64,000 bases of DNA from Cinnamomum chago (Eukaryota; Streptophyta; Magnoliopsida; Laurales; Lauraceae): positions 70,200,001-70,264,000 of the forward strand of contig CP142451.1 in assembly GCA_038049695.1 (NCBI GenBank), written 5' to 3'. The position numbers were made by a program, and so were the translations under genes. Positions 12,427 to 23,155 of this stretch are shown one piece after another (the stretch's first letter is position 1; every line of letters begins with the position of its first letter). The notes below the pieces were generated by a model, which worked only from the letters and a program-made list of their open reading frames with translations, had not been told where the DNA came from and did not search any database.

Positions 12427-12939
12427 TTTCTTACCCCGCTCATGGGTTTCTTTCTTGCCGCCTCTTCCCTTGATTTTCTCTCTCTATCTTCCCTGTTCAT
12501 CCTTGATCGTCGGCTATGTCTTTCTGTCATGCCTCTTCCACCTTCTCCTTCTCTCTCTAGTCTAAGTAGAAAAGGAGGATGTGATGTACGGTGATGGGGA
12601 TCTCTCTCTCCGACAAAGGTAGACAAGAAGGATGAGTTGGATCAACAGTTACATGGATGGGTTGTTTTTCTCTGCTTGGGTGTTAGAGGTGACTTGGACT
12701 GTGGCTTCCTAGAAAGTCAGGGTCTGGAAGCAACGATGGTGTTTATGGGTTTGGCTTGAATGGGTTTGGTATTTGGGGTTTGGAATTTGAGGGTTCTGAA
12801 ATTTTGACCTTTAATTGGGTGGAGGGAATTGGTTGTGAATGGGTTTTGGATTGAAGGGGTTTAGGCTTGAGAAGCTTGGGGATTTTGGCCAATTTGAGTT
12901 GGATTTGGTCAATTTCTCTCGATCTTTCTCGGAAATTTA
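12427..12939. repeat. Copy 2 of the ~0.53-kb tandem duplication
   Basis: Matches 4884-5415 from TTTCTTACCCCGCTCATGGG to TTTCTCGGAAATTTA. The beginning of a further partial copy (TTCTCCAACCACTCTCAGT...) follows at about 12940-12976, matching the sequence just after the copia (12402-12426). The units are therefore head-to-tail, and the copia entered at the ATTTA that joins them. Confidence 0.85.
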
Positions 12940-13163
12940 TTCTCCAACCACTCTCAGTCGGTTGTTTCTTCTCCAGTCAAAAGAGGAGACTCTCAATTGG
13001 GCGGTTCTTCTTCACTTCGATGATTACACATCCAGAGTCAGTTTTCTAAAAATGAAAAAAATAAAATAGGAACCAGTTCCGGAACCGGACCCGCCAATGT
13101 TATCGGAACCGGCCACCATGGACTTGGATGTAAACCATTTCATTTCCATCCCTATTTTATATT

Positions 13164-13987
13164 CTGTCAAGCGACGACGTTGTCGCTCATTTCAACCGTC
13201 AATTTTGGCATCATATTCTGTTGGGCAACGACATCGTTGTCGATTTCAAATGTCAAGCCCGACATCATATTCTGTTGGGTAAGGATGTCGTCTCCCATCC
13301 TTAATTTTTTTTAAAAATCATTACATTCGCTATATTGTGCACACGTGCACTACATGCTTCATATAAATGATTTTTTAAATTAAAACCATCATGCATCCAC
13401 TTCACGACTTCATTGCAAGCATAATTCCAAACCATAAAAAACAAGTTCAAAAGCTTCATATTCAAACCATCATCACCACTTCCCTCCAATAACACCATAA
13501 TATGCATAACATCAAAATAATCTAAATTGATTACATACTGATTAATAATGTCTGTTCATAGTGATCATGGTTCACTTCCAATTTATCTTCAACTCTAGTT
13601 TTTCTTTTAGATATCACATATTGATGTCTAAAATTAAAATTACAGGTGAATTTGTTTCATTAAACATCAAACCGTTGACATCATATAGGAAGAGAAAGAT
13701 CATAGCCACAAAGAGAAAAATAAAAGATTTGTTCACTTGGACTAGATTGCTAAAAAAATTGGCCAAAATTCACACTGTGGCTAAATTCAACTATTCAAGT
13801 ATTGCTAAATCACATGTGCATTGACAGCAACAATAATTAACCTATCAACGGAATTCTTCTTTCAGGATTTCTCAATTTCAATTCTAACACATTGGTATTG
13901 ATTTATTTTTCTTTTTTCATTTGAAGGTCTAAACTTATTCAAAAGTATAATTTTTCAATCATTTGGACTACAAAAAACCAAGGCTAA
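13164..13987. other. Residual body of the nested MULE, no gene
   Basis: The first ~130 bp carry three ATATTCTGTTGGG/ATATTCTGTCAAG repeats alternating with CGACATCG-type near-palindromes, part of the MULE inverted arm. The remainder is AT-rich with no convincing coding potential. Confidence 0.6.
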
Positions 13988-14506
13988 GGGCACGTTTGTG
14001 TAACACCCTTTCCGAGGGAAGGGGAAATTGCCACGTTAGCAAATCTCATAGAAATGGAAACCTCAGAAAAGGATTTCTGTAGAATTTAGAAATTCATATT
14101 TGGTGCAAATTGTTTTTCCTCGTTGAATTGGTGCTAATGTTGTTTCGTGCGATTGTGGATTCTTTATAGAAAATCAAAATTTCTTATTTAGTGAAATAAT
14201 TTTTTGAAGAAAACTAAAATAACATGTATATTATTTATTCAACATCAATTAATAATTTATTTAAAAAAATAAAAAATGAAAGAGTTGTAGGGTTTTGGGT
14301 TGAAATGGACAAGAGTGAGGAAAAGAGGGAGAAGTTTTTCGAGGAAATCCATTTCCCATAACTCCCTCAACCCCCTCCCCCGAAATCCATTTCCACCAGT
14401 ATTAAGGAAAATGCTGACGAGGAAGGAAAGCGTTTCTGTAGAATGGTTCCACACCAAATGCTTGAAAAATGGGTTTTTCGCGGAAAAGTATTACACAAAC
14501 ATATCC
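13988..14506. mobile_element. PIF/Harbinger-type MITE (Tourist-like), 519 bp
   Basis: Left end GGGCACGTTTGTGTAACACC and right end, on the reverse strand, GGATATGTTTGTGTAATACT form an imperfect inverted repeat that extends into TTTCCG. The 3-bp duplication TAA is at 13985-13987 and 14507-14509. A 3-bp TAA/TTA duplication with GG-starting ends is characteristic of PIF/Harbinger. Internal sequence is non-coding. Confidence 0.8.
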
Positions 14507-14811
14507 TAAAGAATATTATAGATGTGACTCTAATTCTCTAACTTTTCTTGTTTCCAACATGTGTTAGTGCCACATTTTCATTAGCACTGTTTTTGTATTA
14601 TAAATTCCGTGCCAATGAGTCCCGAAGACATTGTCTTTCCATCTACTACAAGGAAGATCAAATTCAAGAGGAATGTCAAACTTTTGGAAGGCCCGAATTC
14701 GTCAAAAGAGGGACTCCATGTGTGTGCCAACCTACTCAGGTAATATCGACCTAAAGGAGACCGTCTTTTGGACCCTACAACCATTGAAAAAATGCTCAGT
14801 CCAGAAGAAGC

Positions 14812-15107
14812 TGGTTCGGCGACCGCAACTAGCCGCTTTGTTATTAGCGTCTAACCGCTAGGAAACCAAACTCCTCGGTTACCCTTTTCGAGAGAAACTC
14901 CAAATCTGATATAAGAGTTTGGTCACTTAGCGGTTAGATCACGGCTAACTGCCAAGTGAAGTGGTGGCTAACTGCCAGGTAACCGAAGTCAGTGGTTACT
15001 TTTCCATAATGCTCCTCTGTCTCTAAAAAAAAATTCGGTCACTTAGCGGCCACCTCACGACTAGCCACCAAGGTCACCAACGGCTAACCGCGAGCTGACC
15101 GAATTCT
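14812..15107. repeat. Palindromic array (CGGTTAACCG / CGGCTAGCCG type) in SIRE-A 5' LTR
   Basis: Repeated half-sites and palindromes of the CGG-T/C-TA-A/G-CCG kind, alternating with CTTTTCGAGAG- and CTTTTCCA-containing spacers about 100 bp apart. Words include ACGGCTAACTGCCAAGT at 14941-14957 and CGGCTAACCGCGAGCTGACC at 15081-15100. Both recur in the gypsy solo LTR at 36246-36685. Confidence 0.8.
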
Positions 15108-15912
15108 AATAATATGACTGTCTCTTCTAATCATTTGAAAAGAGGCTAGCTGCCATACTAGCCATTGGAGCTTTATTTATAAATATCTATAGCTCGTTTT
15201 TCATTATTTCTTTAACAATTTTGAAGATCTCTCACTTCTATATCTTCCCAACCAAAACTAAGCTCTCTAATCCTCTTCCAAACACACCAATACCTGATCT
15301 AGGCAAATCTAAGAGCTTTCTTAGCTCTGAGTAAGTGTGTCTTGAGGAAGACCTTCTAGGGTACTTTGATCTCCAAGTTATTAATCATCTTAACCATAGA
15401 ACACAAAGCTCTTAATTTTGGTTTTGCAACACATTGGAGCATCTTTATCAACACCAAGAAAGCAACTGTTGGAAGTAGGTGGGCCTCGTGAATAGGTTTT
15501 CAGAGTTTTTGACCCACTTGACTCAAGGATCAAGTACCCATAAAGCCATAAACCACATCTAGGATCCAAGAAGCTCAAACTCATGATCAAGATCAGTGAA
15601 ACACTATCTCTAAGATAGATCATGATGTTACCATGCATCCACAATAAATCTGCAACATACAAAGAAGTAGAACCTTCTTTATGACCCACTTCACGTTATG
15701 ACCCACTTCAGATTTCTTTTCTCAAGGAGAATGGTGAAATCTCCAAAAGAAAAACCAACTAGAACCTCAAAGGGAAACCAGAAGAGAAACTAGAAGAGTG
15801 ATGAGAGGCAAATGAGTAACTCTTGCTTTGGGCGTGAATTCGAAAGGGAATAATGTGTTGGACGTCCAAGGGGTCTCCCCTTTTTATAGCTTGAGCAACC
15901 TCCTCTTACTTA

Positions 15913-16058
15913 CTAATTATTATTAGAAGTCTCACTTTCATAACAATTAGTTTAACTTGCTTATTTCTAATTATTATTAGAAGTCTCACTTCCATAACAA
16001 TTAGTAACCTACTCCTTTCTAATTATTATTAGAAGTCTCACATCCATGACAATTAGTA
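15913..16058. repeat. Three tandem copies of a 52-54-bp unit
   Basis: The unit starts CTAATTATTATTAGAAGTCT and recurs at 15913, 15967 and 16019, each followed by CCATAACAATTAG or a close variant. Confidence 0.9.
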
Positions 16059-17474
16059 ACTTTCTATTTCTTTTCCTTTTGAGTTCAAGTAGAATTAGTA
16101 ATGATCTAATAATTGGGCTAGCGTGGGGACCACTAGGGATTTCATAGAAAGCTAGCTCTAACTAGGATACCCTGACCCCGCATCTCATGTGCAATCCGGG
16201 CACACAATTAATTGCAAATAAATCCACTATATAAATGCAACTGTACTCCAGTCCTAACAATTAATTACAAGAAGACCCTAAACTTCCCTATTACAAAAAG
16301 TAGGCATCGCCATCTATATTCATGGATCAATTGGATCTATCCAACCAATTTAGATTCATATCTTATTATCCTTGAGACTCAATCAATCATTGTGATCATC
16401 AGTAGCATCCAATTAACTCTTAATTGAGATGGGTGCGCACTTACTAATGATAAATCCATTAATTGGCACAAGGGGATAATGAGGATAGATACCATCTCGA
16501 CCATTGAATGTTCCCACAGTCCTACCACCACGTGCCCAAGACAACGAGGTGTTGACCTACAGTTGGCTTCACTCATTGGTGACTCAAAGCAAATGAATAG
16601 TTAGAAACTTGAGTTCACTAATATCTCAGGATTAAGAGCCTATTGCTAGAGAATTATGAGAGAAAACTTTAAAGTAAAGACAGTGTTTCATAAGGTGCAT
16701 CTCATGGTCCTTCAATACAACCAATGTACCAGCACAATGATCCAAAGTCTTACACTCAGATGATCGAGACAAATCACACTATCTCATAGTGATCATAATG
16801 TTGCAACCTTGTCAGATGAGATGCCCAATCTCACCACTGGTTGTGAATCAATTTAAGTATAAGATTTGTGACATATGTGTCACGCCCCCAAACCAGAACC
16901 TCGGGGGCGCAGATGGGATTAAGGATAAATATATTTTCTCCCAAGATCCGCGTGTGTGAAGACAATACATTCCAACACACTCTGAATATTTTGCGAAAAC
17001 TTTCGTGGCGTTGCGACCCAGAGACCGTGGCCATCGAATTTCGTGTCGCACTCAACCGTTAACATATAACTATTTTATCAAGAATCATATCAGACCGGAA
17101 TAAACCATTACAACCAAGTACAGAGCTGACAGTAACAGGATATTACATTCCCATACATGTGCAAGTTACAATTATCAATGTGCATTAATTAAAAATCCCA
17201 AGAAAAGGCTACGAGAAGCATACAAGTACAATCTAAATGAATACTACCACACATGTGACGTAGCTCCGATGTCAAGCTCAATGTCTACGTGATATAACCG
17301 ACACTACAACTTGCAAACTCATGGCTCCACAGCCAAAACATCCACTCAGCTCGGGGTGAAGAAGTCTAGACATGAGTGCCAAAATAGTGGGTCAGACACG
17401 ACGGTCCGACAGGTGGGTGAAAAGATAATAAATATACTGAAGAATAAAACATTTGATAAATCATGCTATTTGAT

Positions 17475-17715
17475 CAAATGCTGCGTATAATTAAAACGGG
17501 TGGAAAGATCATGTATATCTGACAAATCATGTATTCATGTAAAACGGGTGTAAAACATGGATATCTGACAAATCATGTATTCATGTAAAACGGGTGTAAA
17601 ATATGGATATTTGACAAATCATGTATTCATTTAAAGCATGAGTAAAACATGGAGATCTGGCAAAATAAGTATCCATTTGAAATATATGCAAAAGCATGGA
17701 TATTCGACAAATCGG
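17475..17715. repeat. Tandem repeat, about five copies of a 46-bp unit
   Basis: The word GACAAATCATGTATTCATGT recurs with spacing 46 (at 17521, 17567, 17613, then degenerate near 17660 and 17706), with AAAACGGGTG in each of the well-preserved units. Confidence 0.85.
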
Positions 17716-18577
17716 GTCATATGAGTGTAACAAGGAACGAGAAACAATATAACAATAACTGAATTTACCTTGGAAAACATTAACACCTATTTAAACAATA
17801 ACTTTCATAAAAGAAATGAATCAATTACTGAAAAACAAATAAGCAATATAAAACATGTAAGGTGTCCAAGGAATCGGGAACTAGCAAGATGACAACCACA
17901 CGAAGCTAAGTCCTCTATCACCGAGGTGACAGAGCAATATCAAGGCGTTGATCTCAGTCACACGAGGTGAGGAGAAACAATGGAATATATACATATAATA
18001 TACTATGCATGACCACGGTAGCGAGCCGGGCATCGGGAACCACAGTAGCAATCTACTGCATCGGGACAAGACCATCTCAAATCGGGACATAAGATGCATT
18101 TATATAAACGGGCGGGACAGGGTGCTCGAAGGCACAAATGCCATCTCAAATCGGGCAATGCACATCGGGGCTAGCAAAATGCTATAAATACAACTTCAGT
18201 GCTTTCGGGAATGATAATTCATAAATCATGAATATTCGGGAGTGCATATCAAAATTCGGGAACAATGGGAATACAATTGAACTTTTGACATTTCGGGCAA
18301 AATATCTAGTTCAAGATTTGTTTAAGGAGAATACGGGTCCCGTATGTTGATTTAATAACAACTTGGTACTCCTTGAGTTTGGGAGACATACCAGGCTCCT
18401 TATACACCTTAGTGATTTCAAAATCTCAAATGAATCTTCGTATTGTGGGTTCTTTCTCAAATGGTTTCATACCTTGTTTATTAGGTCTCCCCAACACAAA
18501 GCGGGTTCTTAATGAACCTCTCAAAACATTTAAACATCTCCTTATTACACCAAACATAGCCCCATATGAACAGTGTC

Positions 18578-18797
18578 CATCGCTCGAGCGGACCAGGGGT
18601 TCGCTTGAGCGGTGAGCTCTCTAGGATGACTTCCTGGTTGGGTTCGCTCGAACTAACAACTCTCTCGATGAGTTCTGGGATGGTTCGCTCGAGGGAAGTA
18701 AGGTCCGCTCGAGCGAACTGTCCACCCGAATGGTTCGAACCATTTCTGGACACTTCGCTTGAGCGACCTATCAAGCTCGCTCGAGCGAACTGTCCAG
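18578..18797. repeat. Palindromic array (TCGCTCGAGCGA type) in gypsy solo LTR
   Basis: About eight exact or degenerate copies of CGCTCGAGCG, several inside the full 14-bp palindrome TTCGCTCGAGCGAA, spaced roughly 20-45 bp and often followed by CTGTCC or GGACC. Confidence 0.85.
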
Positions 18798-21301
18798 AAA
18801 CTGGTTCCGGGACAGTCCTGCTCTTCCCTTTTTCCTCTTCTTACAACATCGTTTGTACCTCATTTCTACACCAAAATGGGGGCTTAAAACTCCCTTCAAC
18901 CATCATCCAAAACACCAACGAAACCTCCATAAACATTTATCAAATCTCCATAAACAATCAACCTAGTCTCCTTCTTCTTCACCCCATTCAACCATAAAAG
19001 AAGAGAGAAAATCCACAACCACAATGATACATTTGAGCTAAATCAAGAGATAAAAGAAAGACTATTGATCACATTTCCATGACAATAGATGAGTTAGCAA
19101 GACTCTTTAATGAGCATTTATTTCAAATCAATGCAAGCTAATAAACATAAATATGAATGGCAAAACCAACCCCATTCCTTATAAAACCATATGAACAAAC
19201 TTTGACCAAATAAAATGCATACATTTCCAAGATATTTAACAAGAGAGAAAGACCCATTAATATGCATTTTCAAAATCAATAGAAATGTGGCAAGAAGCAT
19301 ATGTGAAAACATGTATCAAATTACCAAGAACAAGTAATAAAATTTAGGATTTTCTCATAAAACTTAATGACATTCAAACCATCCATTCATCCACTTGCCT
19401 TGGGTTCCAATTAGCTAATCAAGCTCTCCAAACATTCTCAAGCAATACCTACAAGCATAACCAAAAACCCCCCAAAAACAAACCCATTTAGAACCTTAAA
19501 ATGGCAAATCAAGAAAGACAAGGAATGGGCTCAAACCGAGCTAGGAAATAGAACTTAAGGGGATGCCATTGCACAAAAAAGGAAAATGGAAAGGAGTCCT
19601 TACCTCTAGGGTCATCAATAAACAAGAAGAAGCTTGAAATAGGGGCTGCCCACCTTGGTTTCCCACGAAAATGATGTCAAACGAGAGAGGAGGTGAAGGG
19701 GAAGAAGTTGCCGGAGTTCCATCATCGGATTGGTGGCTTGGAGGCTCCATTAGAGCAAGAGGAATGGAAGAAAAAGAAGAAAGATGGCTGCTGGTACTGT
19801 AGCTAGAGAGTTAAAGTCGATGGAGAGTGGAAAATGAGGGAGAAAGAGAGGGTGATGTTATATAATAAGTGGAGGTGGGGTCCACACTAAGTAGAACTTG
19901 CAATGGAAATTAGAGGGCTTTCCAGACCTCGGATCAAGAAACTTAAAGCATGAAAAGTGTCCGGCATAAGATTAGTTTTCCAACAGGGTCAATATTGACA
20001 TACTTCCGGGGTCCACAGAAAAAGTCAACTTTTTGGTCAAAGGGGTCAAGATAATTGAAAATTTGGGATTTCAAGGGTTAAAACATCGATTTCTGAGCCT
20101 CGGGTGCGATTGACGCAAAAGGGAAAAATGTTTCTCATAAAATCTAGTTTTAAAAAAGTATAATTTTGGCATGGTTCTGGGATCTCGAAATTTGGGTCCA
20201 GATTCAATGTGAAAAGACCGATTTTGCCCCCAGGGCTGGAAAAGCTAATTTTCGGAGCTTCGAATGGGTATGGAGTGAACACGAAAGTTGTAGGGAACGA
20301 CGAGATTCGTCAAACGACACCAAAATGGGAATTTTTCGGAATCACAAAGAACCTCTCTAAGCTTATCACACAAAACAAGTAGGACCCTACGGTCACTGTC
20401 TACGTTCACTGGCTCTCAAAACTTCCCAAAACTAGTGAAAAATCATTTTAGCTCACAAACTCAACCAAATAAACACTAGTCCCACTTAGAGAAACTAATC
20501 CACAAATAAAATAACACTAATCCAGGAAATTAGGGGTCGGGGTCTCACAATATGTCTCATGTATGTGGATCTCATCCACATACATGTATCACATCTAATA
20601 TACTTGTGGGTCCCGGTTTATCTCATGAACTATCATGTCATTCGTATTTATGTGCAAGCAGGGAATAAAACCATTCATCTCATTAAATAAAAGTATTATT
20701 ATATTGATAAATAAAGAAATAAATCAATTTATTACATCATCCACTGGATTGAGACCATATAATCTAACAGCATCAAGAGGTTAAAGCTTCAACTGCGGCT
20801 AAAGCTTCATCGAACACTTTTCAGACTTCGTCAAAGGCAAGTGTTCGCAATCCAATCAAATTCTACAATCTATGTATGTTGAGATAGTGAATTGAAACTG
20901 TGTGCTTCAACCACTCTAAAAATTGTGTGGGGGATTAGATCTGTGTTATCGAACCTAATTATCAAAATTGGGTTGTGGAAGTGTTTGGAATCATTACTTA
21001 TGTAGTTTAATTCTTCATAGTGGAACCAAGGGATTGTGTGACCTTTGTGAGTGGATGTAGGACGCGTGGTCCGAACCACTATAAATCTGTGTGCATCTCT
21101 ATATATTGCTTGTTTCAATATCTTGGTCTTGTTTCATATTCATTCTCTATATTGAACATTGCTGTGTGCACACACCTTTGCCAACATCTCACTCAATCAC
21201 TTTGTAATCTTTTTTAATTTGTTAAAAATTGTAAAGAAGGTCAATAGTCATATTTACCCCACCTCTAAGATTTGTACATTAGCCCTAGCTGCACTTTCAA
21301 T

Positions 21302-21313
21302 TGGTATCAGAGC
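21302..21313 (+). other. Primer-binding site of SIRE-A
   Basis: TGGTATCAGAGC lies two bases downstream of the 5' LTR end. It is complementary to the 3' end of plant initiator methionine tRNA, as in most plant LTR retrotransposons. Confidence 0.9.
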
Positions 21314-22013
21314 GTAAGTTACTCCATAAGTCTTAACAACCCGGAGTAGATATTCTGCCAATACTAGTGCCAATGTCTAACCCAGAAGGTAGTGCTGTAA
21401 ATAGACGACCATTGTTTGATGATATAAATTGTGCTTTTTGGAAAGCCCGAATGATCGTTTTTCTGAAATCTCTTGATTGGGCTGTGTGGGAAGCTGTAGA
21501 GGATGGATGAACTCCTCCTATAGTCATAGCTACAGATGGCATAGTTAAACCTCTTGAGAAGGCCAAATGGACAGCCGATCATAAGGCAATGAGAGGAATG
21601 CTAGAGTTTTTATTTTGTTGCAATTTGATAGGATGCATTTATTTTCATAGCTTGACCTCTCATTCTTTCATGTTCTTATTCTTAGGATCTTGATGTATAT
21701 TTCTCTTTCATAATCTTTGTTTTTATCATATGTTATGCATGGTTTTCAAATTAGTTATGTTTCTTAAGTTCATGAAGTTTTGAGTTCAGATTTTCAAGCC
21801 TCTAAGTGTTTAAATCTTTAAGTTCAAAATCTTTCAAGCTTTCCAAAGTTTCCTTCTTTAAATCCATATTTTGATTTGGAGTTTTCATGTCTTTAGAAAA
21901 TCAGTTTTCATCCTTTTTCAGTCATGAATTCATGCTTGAGAAATGTGTCTCAAAGTCCCCTGGAAAGATGCCCTCTAAGTTGCAAGTTTCTAAAATTTCA
22001 GGAATTCTGGGCA

Positions 22014-22166
22014 GTCTTCAGGTCGACTTGCCTGTGTGGCCGGTCGACCGGGTCTGTACTCTGCGGGTCGATAGGGATTTTTGAGCTGTAGCCTCTCTAA
22101 CGGATTTATTTATAGCCGTTGTGTGTACCCGGCCGACCCGGCCCTGTACCAGGTCGACCGGGCACT
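22014..22166. repeat. Palindromic array (CGGTCGACCG type) in SIRE-B LTR
   Basis: Repeated GGTCGACC and degenerate forms (CAGGTCGACTTG, GGCCGGTCGACCGGG, CCCGGCCGACCCGG, CAGGTCGACCGGG). It ends at the tag CTAGCCGTTGGG, about 15 bp before a TATA box at 22188. Confidence 0.85.
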
Positions 22167-22187
22167 AGCCGTTGGGAACTTTTTCTT

Positions 22188-22195
22188 TATAAAAA
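22188..22195 (+). promoter_or_regulatory. TATA box of SIRE-B LTR
   Basis: TATAAAAA directly downstream of the palindromic array. The sister LTRs have TATAAATA (54664-54671, minus) and TATAAAG (63040-63046) at the same relative place, which supports a real core promoter. Confidence 0.65.
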
Positions 22196-22548
22196 GTGGC
22201 TTTTTGTTTGGAAAAAGTACCTGAACTTTCAAGGACTTTTGAGGCCAAGGACTAACAACTTTTCTAGAGCATTATTGAAGGGATTATGAAGCCATTCCAT
22301 TGATTCAACCTTTGATCTTCTAAATGGGTGTGCTTCCTTTATCCTAAGTCTTTTAAAATCATTCTTTGTCTCTTTATCTTTGTTTTTCTTCAATGCATGT
22401 TTAAATAGATGCTTACCTTTTGAAGTGTTGTGTTTCATAACATGCTTTGAACTTTGAGATATCTTAGCTTTATGAATCCAACATATAGTTTGTGTTTCAC
22501 ATGAAATTGTTGTCTTGTTTATAACACTACAACAATATGCACTTTTAG

Positions 22549-23155
22549 CGACGCTTTTATAAAACGTCGGTAAAAGTATGACTTTTACCGACGTATTCCT
22601 TAAAAACGTCGGCAAATTTCAATCTGGAACATAGGGAAGTGAAAATGAGAGATTATTACCGACGAATTAGAAAACGTCGGTAAAATGACTTTTAGCGACG
22701 TTTTATTTGTTTTACCGACGACAAAACACGTCGGTAAAAGTCTTTTTATTTTTTATTTATTTTTCTATTTTCTTTTACCGACGAAAAAAAACATCGGTAA
22801 AAGTCTTTACATTTTTTATTTATTTTTCTATTTTCTTTTTGCCGACGAAAATAAAAACGTCGGTAAAAGGCTTTACATTTTTTATTTATTTTTCTATTTT
22901 ATTTTGCCGACGAAAAAAAACGTCGGTAAAAGTCTTTTTATTTTTATTTTTTATTTTCCGACGAAAAATAAAATGTCGGTAAAAGGAATTTATTTTTTCT
23001 TTATGTTTTTTATTTTACCGACGAAAATTAGCGTCGGTAAGTTTCTTACCGACGTTTAGCATAAAACGTCGGTAAAAGTTGTTAATTTTTAACTTATTTT
23101 TTATTAATAAAAATTTATTAATTTTTACCGACGGAAAAAAAACGTTGGTAAAGAT
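22549..23155. repeat. Left subterminal repeat arm of the CACTA
   Basis: About ten hairpin-like units of CCGACG-AAAA-CGTCGGTAAAAG form separated by T-rich spacers. Apparent reading frames here are artefacts of the repeat. Confidence 0.9.

Larger units (their letters stand above)
3481..13155. mobile_element. Non-autonomous hAT element carrying nested insertions
   Basis: Left end TAGGAATGTAAATGGG at 3481; right end CATTTCCATCCCTA at 13141-13154, an imperfect inverted repeat of the TAGGGATGGAAATG type common at plant hAT ends. The 8-bp duplication TTTATATT is exact at 3473-3480 and 13156-13163, the length expected of hAT. Subterminal regions on both sides are rich in GGAACCGG/CCGGTTCC-like words (3520-3670 and 13070-13125). 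Its own length is about 1.6 kb once the MULE-like element and the copia are removed. No hAT transposase was seen. Reading across the TSD rejoins the two parts of the host MULE arm, which supports the call independently. Confidence 0.85.
16878..20549 (-). mobile_element. Gypsy-type solo LTR, 3.67 kb
   Basis: On the plus strand it begins TGTCACGCCCCC and ends GGGGTCTCACA. The exact 5-bp duplication ATATG is at 16873-16877 and 20550-20554. The end style and length match the Tekay-type LTRs at 35049-38056 and 40322-43151, and it carries a TTCGCTCGAGCGAA-type array like the latter, so it is a diverged relative inserted in the minus sense. No internal coding region is present, which marks it as the product of LTR-LTR recombination. 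Confidence 0.85.
15467..20769. mobile_element. Solo LTR (family C), about 1.63 kb net, with a nested solo LTR
   Basis: Begins TGTTGGAAGTAGGTGGG and ends ATATAATCTAACA. Flanked by GCAAC (15462-15466) and GCATC (20770-20774), a 5-bp duplication with one difference. The SIRE-A 3' LTR shows the uninterrupted sequence at this point. Removing the guest at 16878-20549 leaves about 1626 bp with no coding region or second LTR, hence a solo LTR. Copia is more likely from size and style, but the superfamily is unproven. Confidence 0.75.
14562..21299 (+). repeat. 5' LTR of SIRE-A, interrupted by a solo LTR
   Basis: The host parts are 14562-15461 and 20770-21299; both align with the 3' LTR at 32548-33990 in order. 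A TATA box (TATAAATA, 15178-15185) lies just downstream of the CGGCTAGCC-type palindromic array (about 14812-15107) and the tag CTAGCCATTGG. The LTR ends GCACTTTCA. Confidence 0.88.

Noticed and set aside
22685-23059. Frame with repeated VGKSLFIFYLF-like segments
   Set aside because: It is a translation of the CACTA subterminal repeats; the periodicity is that of the DNA repeat.
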